Assembly: GCF_910592395.1 (NCBI RefSeq)
Contig: NC_088313.1
Span: forward strand, 12,168,437 to 12,232,436
DNA: 64,000 bases
DNA from: Lineus longissimus
Taxonomy: Eukaryota; Nemertea; Pilidiophora; Heteronemertea; Lineidae
Direction of reading: 5' to 3'
Numbering within the stretch: the stretch's first letter is position 1; every line of letters begins with the position of its first letter. A program made the position numbers and the translations under genes. The notes beneath the pieces are model-generated. The model made no database searches, was not told the DNA's origin, and was given only the letters and a program-made list of their open reading frames with translations. Positions 55,836-64,000 of this stretch are shown one piece after another.

Positions 55836-56939
55836 CTACGGAGTAAATACCTTTGCCTTCATTTTCTTACCAGTACCGAATTTGGGCCAGGCAAATAATC
55901 TTTCATTCAAACCAACAATTAACCAATGATTTGAGACAAAAGGGTCACGTAAGGTCATCAGTAAGGTATTCTTAGCTTCCACCTCGGATTCATCCAGGCA
56001 TGTTCCCAATTGCAACCTAAATAGAAATAGAGCGTGATTCTTAGGATTCAGCCTGAAGCTCTCTTTAGGAGCCTGCATTATATTCATGGTAACTAACTTC
56101 GACCGATGAACCTCAACGACGACATTATACGATCCGAGCAAAGTCACAACTGCGGAATTTTCCAATTTTCTGAACAAATCATGACGAAAGATAATCGACG
56201 TGGATTTATTATACTCGTACGGGTTTTCTAAGATGGTGATGGAGTGTGTTCTAGCTGACGATTTATAGAGATAACCAGTTGAATCACATTGGACATCCCT
56301 TAACATAATGTTATCCATATCAAATGATTCAACCCTTTCGGCAACAGACATAAGAGAGTACTTTATCTCTTTTAGGCTTTTAACATACCGAAGTTTTAGA
56401 ACAAACCCTACGTTCACTATTTTATACCAATTTAACCAAGACATAAAAAGGCCTTTTACACTGTTCTTGTGCTTTTGAAATTCGCATCGAAAGGTCAACT
56501 CTAAGAAAACATTCTCACCACATGAAACCATTTTGAAATATTCGAACCTCGGATTTTTTGGACCGAGGCTTCTCCTAAGTTCACCATACGGTAGAATCAA
56601 CTCTCGGCAATTCCCATTTCCATTCAAATTGACTTGATATGCCCGAAACTTTTCAGAGACAGATTTCCGTCCACGATGAATGCTAACACCGATGACATCA
56701 TTGCCGTATTCGCCAGCAATGAATGTGAGCGCGTTGAAATGAAAATGATATATCAGTTTAAAATCTCCGCTTATATCGTCTTGGCTGAAGACGTAGGCAT
56801 TACGATGAGGTGTCAAGGAGTAATGAAAAAGAGCCACTGTGACTATGACACTTAGCCCTGTGTGGTAAAATACCGATGCCGCCCATGCTGGGAACTGGCC
56901 ATAGATCCTTACAACACGGTACGACCGATAGTTGCCCAT
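55836..56939 (-). CDS. PX gene copy D, exon 2
   Basis: 1104 nt, open, and nearly identical to copy A (a handful of residue changes such as Val to Ala in HRNAYVF, Ser to Pro in KNPRF and Asp to Glu in SCGENVF). Same CTAGCAG acceptor context and same KVFTP ending. At several differences between A and D, D agrees with the older copies (for example IIFRHDLF and EAKNTLLMTL, as in C), so D keeps the ancestral residue and A has changed. Exon 1 must lie beyond 64000. Function unknown. Confidence 0.65.
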   Translation of the reverse strand: MGNYRSYRVVRIYGQFPAWAASVFYHTGLSVIVTVALFHYSLTPHRNAYVFSQDDISGDFKLIYHFHFNALTFIAGEYGNDVIGVSIHRGRKSVSEKFRAYQVNLNGNGNCRELILPYGELRRSLGPKNPRFEYFKMVSCGENVFLELTFRCEFQKHKNSVKGLFMSWLNWYKIVNVGFVLKLRYVKSLKEIKYSLMSVAERVESFDMDNIMLRDVQCDSTGYLYKSSARTHSITILENPYEYNKSTSIIFRHDLFRKLENSAVVTLLGSYNVVVEVHRSKLVTMNIMQAPKESFRLNPKNHALFLFRLQLGTCLDESEVEAKNTLLMTLRDPFVSNHWLIVGLNERLFAWPKFGTGKKMKAKVFTP

Positions 56940-57826
56940 CTGCTAGTTTGGTGATTCGGTTGAAAGTTAAGAATTAAGTGTTCGGGTTTTAAAGGAGGAA
57001 CTTGTTCAAATTATAAGGTTTTATTACATTACATTGTGGGAGATGGAAGGTTGTCGCTCTCTCTCGATTAGACAAGCGTCATACGTAATGAACGCATCTT
57101 GATTATATAAACCCATTATTAAAGTATAGTCGGATGCCACCTCTTTGTGGTACCCTGTATGAACAGGGTGTTAAAATATATCTTTATTTTTTTTAAATCT
57201 CAATAACTTTTTTATCAATTATTGTATGGAGAAAACAACTGATGATGTGGAAAGTAGAGTCTATGAGAATGTTTTAGGGATATAATGTGTATTGTTGTGA
57301 TGAGTGGTTGTTACGCAATGGACCTCTGAAAAGATAGGCAGTTTCTGAAACAACAGATTTTCAACTCACAGTTTAAGGGTTGACAATGTTGACAGGTACT
57401 GCAATTTTTGGCTAGAACTTGAAATCCTAAAGCAATTAGAACTTATTCAAACGGAGTGATGCTCATTTCAAGGGCCAGAGTCTGTCGGTTCTTTTGTTTT
57501 ACAGAGAACAGCCTCCCAGGTTTTAAATGAGCATTCAATTCATTAGGAAAGAGTTGCTTCAGGATTTTGAGGTCTAGCCAATTAATGACGGAACCTACGG
57601 CCAACCCATACTATCGATAGCTTTCCACCTGGCGACCTCCGATCGCAATGCAACGTCATATTCTGGACAAGACGGTATGGGCGGTTGGGTTTAGCATCTC
57701 CCTGAAGTTGGCGCTATTCCGTACCTCCTCAAACACGTCCTGTATTGATCATTGAAATGCGATTATGTACCCCATATTCTCTAGAAATGCTCTCTGTGTT
57801 TGAATAGACCCTATGTGTTAATGATT

Positions 57827-58475
57827 GTAAACACTAGGACGCCATTTTCTCCCGACCCGAAAATGCCCGGCTTCACGGCAAAACGTTTTCATTTTTCGTC
57901 AATGCGCATGCAGAAAATCTCTGTTTTATGCTCCCTAGCGAGTGATCATTTCCACCGACTTATCGGTCATATATTCATCACAATATACGTGTAACATCTT
58001 AAAAGTGTACGAACCTTTACCCTGTAGAAGAAAATTGACATAAGTGAAATATATTTTTAGCAGACGAGCAAAGACTGATCGCCATTTGCAATCAAGTGTG
58101 CACTGCAGGCCAATCCTCGCCGTGCCCACATCAATACATGCATCAATCTATTATCAAATCATAAGGACCAACATTTCGGATTGCAGACATCACGTGATCG
58201 GTGATGTCGCTAAACTGTTTCCTTCGCTAAGGTTTTTTTACATTTAATGCCGATTTTTTTATCAAAATTATATGTATGGTATTGGAAAATATGTGGATGT
58301 TAAAGGTATTCAGTGATACACGTATTTAGATAACAAAATAAACTGGTTGGAGTACTTACCACTGGTAAAGAGACACTAAAATTGCTTTTTGACAAAAAAT
58401 CATTGCGTTTTGCCGCGAAGCCGGGCACTTCCATTTGACTTGCGGGTCGGGAGAAAATTGCGTCCGAGTGTTTAC
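57827..58475. mobile_element. 649-bp inverted-repeat element, copy in unit D
   Basis: Same as 7318-7966 in structure and almost in sequence. Confidence 0.7.
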
Positions 58476-59213
58476 TATTATAAACGCATGGGATCTATTA
58501 GACTCCAGTTATATGAAAAAATGAAATTCCTACAAAAATGCTTTGCCTTGCAGAAAATGGGGATCTTGTCACTGTAATCGTATTGTATTTCAAGGTATTC
58601 ACCTTGCACTATTCCTGTTAACGAACAGGTAGCCTCTATGCAGGACCCAAATAGGTACAGGTGAGAGGGTTTGAACTGACTGCGGCATTGCCTGGCGCAT
58701 TGAGGTACGCTGCTGGCATTATGATTGGTGGCGCAGTGGCGCATTGTAGTTCATTCCCTGTATCCTGGCTGGTTGGTTCCTGGATATAAGCGGCCTCTCC
58801 CTTGGCAGTTGGAGTGAGAGAATGCAGTTCAGAGAGTGGAGTTAGTTGAGTGGAGTTCAGTTCAGTTCATGTTCCATGTTAAGTTCGATAAGTTTCGTCA
58901 AGGCTCCAATAGATGAGAGTAATAAACAACAAGTACGTATAACAATATTATCGTGCGGATGTTCTTCCTTGTTCGATCCATGAGTTAGTTCCCCAAGGCA
59001 GAAACCCCCAGGAGATCGGAAATGGAGTCCGATAACATCACCGTAAATACCATGGCGTGAATGTAATTTGCCGTGTTGCAAGACTTTTGTGTGAAGTCAT
59101 GCATTAATGGGTGACTTATGCAATATCTACCCTTCATTTTACATGGCACTGTCCATATGTTGCTTACTGACACTCCAGCCCTGGGGATTTCTGGCGTTAG
59201 CAGCAAATCCAAC

Positions 59214-60568
59214 ATGGCCGCCAACATTGCAATCTTTCCACTTCAGCCACAAATTCAGGCAATTCGACAATATAATCGCACTTTTAATCATCTTGAGCGC
59301 TTTAATGATAAGAAACTATTTAAAAGGTATCGTTTTGAGTTGGATGAGATTGAATTTATATGTGATTTAGTGAGAGAGGACCTCGAAAGAGCAAGTGGTA
59401 GGTCAATGGCCCTCACAGTGGAAATACAAGTGCTCCTTGCCTTGCGTTTTTTTGCTTCGGGGGCATTTTTGGAGGCAATAGGAGACACCCTTGGTGTAGA
59501 CAAGGGATCAGTATCAAGAGCTGTGCGTGATGTAAGTGCTGCGTTACACCGCCGGAGGGATGAATTTATAAAATGGCCAATCCAAGTCGAAGAGCGGCGT
59601 AAAGTACAGATGGGTTTCTACAACATCTCAGGCTTCCCAAGAGTACTCGGCTGCATAGACGGCACCCATGTGAGGATTATATGCCCAAATGCGCCACTCT
59701 TGCCAGTAGAAGCACCACCACCTCCACCACCACCACCAGCAGATGATGAAGAGCAGCTACCACAGCAGGCACAGCCAATGCCAAATGCAGCACGGCCAGA
59801 GGAAGATCCACATGATGATGATCCACAGCAGCCTCAGCAGCAGGGAAGGGTCCCAAACTATGAAGCATCATTCGTTAATCGCAAGGGCTACCACAGCCTA
59901 AACATCCAGGCAGTCTGTGACCACACTGGTAAGTATTTATTAACATACCTAACCTTTATTTCTTGCAGAAATTGATGAAATAACTACGATTTTTCACCCT
60001 GAATTCTGACAAGTTTTGACAGAAGCTGCCATCTTTGTTTATGACCGAGGTGAAGGTCATGCAAGTTCATGCAGTGCTGATATAGGGGGTGCAAACTTGG
60101 TATTAATTCAATGGTTTAAAGGGGGCACTATCTGCATTTTAATGTATGTTGGGAATTTTTCTCCTAGTCAGTGATGTTATAACCACTTTGACTCCCACTT
60201 GAAATAGGATTCCTGTAGTATCTTTATTGTTGTGTAAATTTTCAGGAAAGTTCACAAACATAGTGGCAAAGTGGCCTGGAGCTACCCATGACAGCTACAT
60301 TTTCCGTAACTCAGCCCTCTCCGTCCACATGGAAGCGAATAACCCAAGGGGAGAGGACGGGATGATGTTAGGAGATAGTGGCTATCCTTGCAGGCCATTC
60401 CTCATCACCCCCTACCCCAACCCTACAACACCTCGTGAGCAGCACTTTAACAGTGATCTTGAGAATAACGACATTGATAGCGACAGTGATAGTGATGGTG
60501 GAGACGATTATGATGGGCCAGAAAATGGACGACTTTACAGGGATTACCTGGCAACCAAATACTTCTAA
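59214..60568 (+). pseudogene. Harbinger transposase copy D, catalytic Glu deleted in frame
   Basis: Exons 59214-59928 and 60246-60568. Compared with copy A, 192 bases between two AACA direct repeats are gone, removing 64 codons from Lys308 to Asn371, including RIEHAFG with the catalytic Glu and the following LKRRF helix. The frame continues into the same acidic C-terminus, giving a 345-residue protein with both Asp residues but no Glu. DNA-binding parts are retained. Upstream deletion makes the frame open to 59118, but the ATG at 59214 remains the homologous start. Confidence 0.9.
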
Positions 60569-61001
60569 AGGTAAACTATAGGCAGCAGCTAGGTATAGGC
60601 AAGATAAAGTTAATAGATGAAGCAGCCAATTATATCGTCTCTCATATCTCACAGTATGTTAAAACCATTCCATACTTCATACTGAATCTGACATGACCAA
60701 GTGCCCTTGCTGTGTATATTAGTCACCTGAAGATGACAAATTTAACCCCGTAACCAATGCCTATAGTTTCCCTTTTTAAAATGCTATCTTGAGTAAACTG
60801 ATTAAATTCAATTAAGCCCCAGTTAGTAATTGGCAATTTAATCAACGCAAGCTCAGCTTGAATCTTAATACCATTTCATTAATAATAAATACATGTACAA
60901 TTTCGTTTATGATAATGCTGTAATGTATAATGTAATGTACAATGTAATATATGTACATGTTAATATTTTACACATTAACACAGTCCTGGCAGTCCTTAAA
61001 G

Positions 61002-63483
61002 TTAAAAATTCACAAATTTGTGAAGGGCCTCCTCTTCCATTTTCTCGCGTAAGTAGTCCATCTTGACCTTCATCAGTGCAATATGGGTGTTGGCTTCCTC
61101 CCGTTGCACTTTTTGGGTCTCTGCCAAAGCTACCTGCGCCTCCAAAGTGGCTTGCAACACCTTCAACTGAAGGTCGCGAATGTCTTGGCTGCTGACTTTA
61201 GAGCCTGAAAAATGACAACATATGAATCTTCGATCAGGTACACATACCATTGTCTAACATTTAGTACATTTGTGTGATACTATGGCTGTTACCTATAATT
61301 CAGTCATTTATTATTATCATATTACTTGATGTGTAATTCATTCTTTGATAGCACCAAAAATCAATGAAGACTAGTCTATATTATTCTTGACATTACCTGA
61401 ACCTTGACCAAGTACTAAGATATTAAGGCATAGCAATTAATCAAGTGAGAAGTATAGCCTATAGAATATTGTCAGTAAAGGTTTGCAAAGCTATACCAAC
61501 CTGATGCTGATCCTACCGATCCCACTTTTGACCTGGAGGATTTTGATTTCGCTGGTACCACCTTCTTAGTCTTTGTCTTCATTGTCATGACACATTTTGG
61601 GGGTGTGGGGCCAGCTGAGCACAGTTCCAAATAATCTGAAATACAGGTAGTTGGCAAGTTTAAATAGAGACACGGTTTTATTCATTCTTGGTTAATTAAT
61701 TTCGAAAATGAATGCTTGTTTTATGTCATAAAAATAATGTCATGAAACCTATGTATAGTGTATGTAGCAATTACCTGATTCATAAGTCATGCTTGTTTTG
61801 ACTTCTTCAATGTCGTCATTGGGATATCCAGAAGTTGGCAGACCTGAAATTCGACCAGAAAATTAGCAAGCTAGATGATTTTAGTCTGCATTAAAACAGT
61901 TGGTATTTTATCAAAATTTGTATTCTGTCACTACTTTAAAAGTCTGATACTGTAGTACAAAGAATTCAAACAGTGAATGCATCAGTTGGTCTAACTTGCC
62001 AATAAAACACAATAATTTAAATCATACCTATTTCAGCAATGACAATGGCAGAGGCTGGTACTTGCTCCTCATTCCTGGGCTTAAGTGGTGGTATGAAAAC
62101 TCTACCTGGCCCTGCTCCAATTGCTGCAGGTATTCCTGGAATGAGAGGTTTTTTTTGTAGAAATTGTAAATACTATTTAAAAAGTCTACTCGTCCTTCTT
62201 CAACAATTGAACATGTTGAAGATGATTTCATTTCTTTGCAAGGTGTCCACCTATTAATATATTAAGAGTTGAGTATTTATAGAGATTAACTTTTCTAAAG
62301 GGTAGTTAATATTTTTCTACATGACCGACATTAGGCTAAGCACTAAATAATGCTATTTTCAAAACTTCTATTTTTATATAAAAGTCGTCAGTGAAATGTG
62401 CTGACTATTCCCTTTAAGCTTTCATTTTCACTGTATTGTAAACTGGTATTTCTGTATGTTTCTAATTAAGTGTTATACTATCTGTACTTTGATAGTTGTT
62501 TATTATTGTATTGCACTGTAAAAAAGTTTAGCTGAAATGGCACTTCATATTTTATGTGTGCCCACTGAGCATGCTCAGTTCGCATCAAGCATTTCCAGAA
62601 GCTAGGTAATGTTGCACAAATTTCCAAATGAAATCTGTATTCATTCACAGTAATATGATACAAAAAAAGATGGTTCATTATAGTAAGTCTGTCTTTTAGT
62701 ATGTTTATAAGATGTTGATCATTTGTTTGAACAGTGTTCTACGGGGGAAACGAGGATATTTGGTGTGGCAAGTTGGTATATTTGGTATCGTGTGATTTGG
62801 CAAGCATGCGTTTTGAACATGTACATTGGCAGTGTGCCAATAATGACGTAGTTGGAGGAGTTTCCCATTTGCTGGGGATTCCCAAACAAGCAGACGAACT
62901 AGAAAACTTCTTTCTAGCTCAAAATAAAGGTTGACTTATCAAAAAAGTTGTAAAATAATGAACACATACCAGATGTGCTGGCGTGCACCCCATGATGATG
63001 TGGGTCAACAACTGTCTTCCTCTTCTTGCAAGGCATATCCAGGGGTTGAGGCTGGCCAATTGTTGTTTCAAAACCATCAACAACACCATTGAAGCTAGCA
63101 TCATCTTTGAATATGTCAATGATCTTCTCTGTGATGGCATTCAATGGCGCCATACATGCCCCGCCACCAGTTTTGCCCATGTGTTGTCGACGCTGCCCAT
63201 GCACCTCCTTGGCCTTGGAAACCAACGAATTCCACTTCTCCCTCACCTGGGTTGCAGTTCTGGTTGTTCCCAGGGCTGACACCTTCATTGCAATACCATC
63301 CCAGACATTCATCTTTAGGCTTTTGCTGACTTCGTTACTAAACTTTGCCCTAAGCATCTCCAACTGGACCTCAACCAATTCCACAAGTAGAATGGTGACT
63401 TCTGGGGTCCAGTTGGACCCCCTTTCCCTCTTCTTTTTCATTTTTGGTGCGGATACAAAACTCTCAGTACTTGAGGCTGCCAT
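61002..63483 (-). CDS. Harbinger Myb/SANT-like partner, copy D
   Basis: Exons 63483-62970, 62135-62028, 61843-61775, 61635-61501 and 61204-61002, with the same splice sites and phases as 10842-13337. The exon 1 protein is identical in the two copies and the later exons show no coding difference by eye. A 14-bp deletion lies in intron 1 (GATGTTTTAGATCT region of A). The gene therefore appears intact although its transposase partner is not. Confidence 0.85.
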
Positions 63484-63848
63484 CTTGGAAAATTTGGGAG
63501 GAACTTGATTGCATTGTGGGTAATTTCCCTAGCAACGCACTAACGCCAGCATTTAGGCAATGTTAGCTAACGCTGGCGTTAAAATGACTTTGGGCAACCC
63601 AAATTTAACGCTAAGTTAGCAAACGCCACGTTAAGGATTTAACGCTGAAAAATGTTGCTAACGCCACGTTAACATAACGCTGATTGAGCAACCGGGCCCT
63701 GGTTGAATAAAATTACATGTAAATTGAATAGCTTGTAGGTAATAACTATTGGACCGTTTCATGCAGGTGTTCAAACAAAATGTTCGAAACCTCTATTTTC
63801 CATATCTAAAGGTGTTTTCCTATAATTTTGTTTTTAAAAAAGTTATCA

Positions 63849-64000
63849 AGATTTCAAAAAGTAAAAGTATTTTTTAACACCCTGTATATAATTATATTAG
63901 AGAGGTTGAGCACTACTCCGCATCTCATCCAGACGGTCATGGCAATTAAACGGAATCTACGAAAACTACGGAATCTGGAAAAAATGGGCGCAAACACCCT
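63849..64000. other. Right edge: resumed match to unit A after 16443
   Basis: AAGATTTCAAAAAGTAAAAG and the following sequence match 16446-16598, placing this as PX-D intron. Confidence 0.8.

Larger units (their letters stand above)
59185..63698 (+). mobile_element. Harbinger copy D, 5'-deleted
   Basis: The 3' end is intact and its terminal GCAACCGGGCC matches the 5' terminal repeat of copy A perfectly. At the 5' side 164 bases are missing: CCAGCCCTGGG joins directly to GATTTCTGGCG, removing nearly the whole terminal and subterminal repeat. With only one end it cannot be excised. Flanking CTG remains at the 3' end (63699-63701). Confidence 0.88.
52210..64000. repeat. Segmental duplication, copy D (continues past the window)
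   Basis: Counterpart of 1827-13702 plus 16444-16598. The last 152 bases match the continuation of unit A after its unique 2.74-kb block, so the duplication extends to the right of the window and should include PX-D exon 1. Confidence 0.95.

Noticed and set aside
59118-59975. Longer 285-residue transposase frame starting at 59118 in copy D
   Set aside because: The extra N-terminus arises from the 164-bp deletion that fused flanking DNA to the element; the homologous start is 59214, and the end at 59975 reads into the intron past the GTAAGT donor.

Overview
This is invertebrate-type animal DNA: GT-AG introns, a wide mix of transposons (PIF/Harbinger, pogo-like, Ty3/gypsy, CR1- and RTE-like non-LTR elements, MITEs), a fragment of nuclear 18S rRNA, and no bacterial-style operons. 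The species cannot be named from the sequence. Aquatic invertebrates such as lancelets, echinoderms and lophotrochozoans would fit.

The backbone appears to be a tandem array of four copies of one unrecognised two-exon gene on the minus strand, called PX here. Exon 1 (288 nt in every visible copy) encodes a PAN/apple-like Cys-rich segment. Exon 2 (1104 nt in three copies) encodes a 367-residue segment I do not recognise. Copy A has exons at 17208-17495 and 5327-6430. Copy B (31652-31939, 30009-30563 and 25364-25881) is a pseudogene split by a Harbinger element. Copy C has exons at 49526-49813 and 45288-46391. Copy D has exon 2 at 55836-56939 and its exon 1 would lie beyond the right edge.

Units A and D are a very recent duplication of about 12 kb (1827-13702 matches 52210-63848, and the match resumes at 16444). 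Both carry the same Harbinger element (transposase plus a Myb/NAIF1-like partner). The A copy looks structurally intact, with matching terminal inverted repeats and a CTG target duplication. The D copy has lost its 5' end and, by an in-frame 192-bp deletion, its catalytic Glu. Unit A alone carries a 2.74-kb block at 13703-16443.

Other insertions: a pogo/DDE_1 gene fragment at the left edge (72-1475); a full-length pogo-like element with TA target duplication (17815-20040); a second Harbinger element with a MADF partner (25882-30008) holding a nested MITE; a decayed Ty3/gypsy element with one recognisable LTR (32279-35170); a 68-bp tandem repeat and a 21-bp G6/C6 satellite (35126-35641); a second gypsy element split by a 5'-truncated CR1-like element (about 38666-44020); a foldback element whose arms are 15/16-bp tandem repeats (47367-48916); a MITE a few bases inside a PX splice donor (49400-49515); and an antisense 18S rRNA fragment (50781-50918). 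RTE-type endonuclease relics lie downstream of PX in units A, C and D.

Both pogo-family genes have Asn where the first catalytic Asp is expected. Apart from PX and the transposon genes I recognise no host gene.
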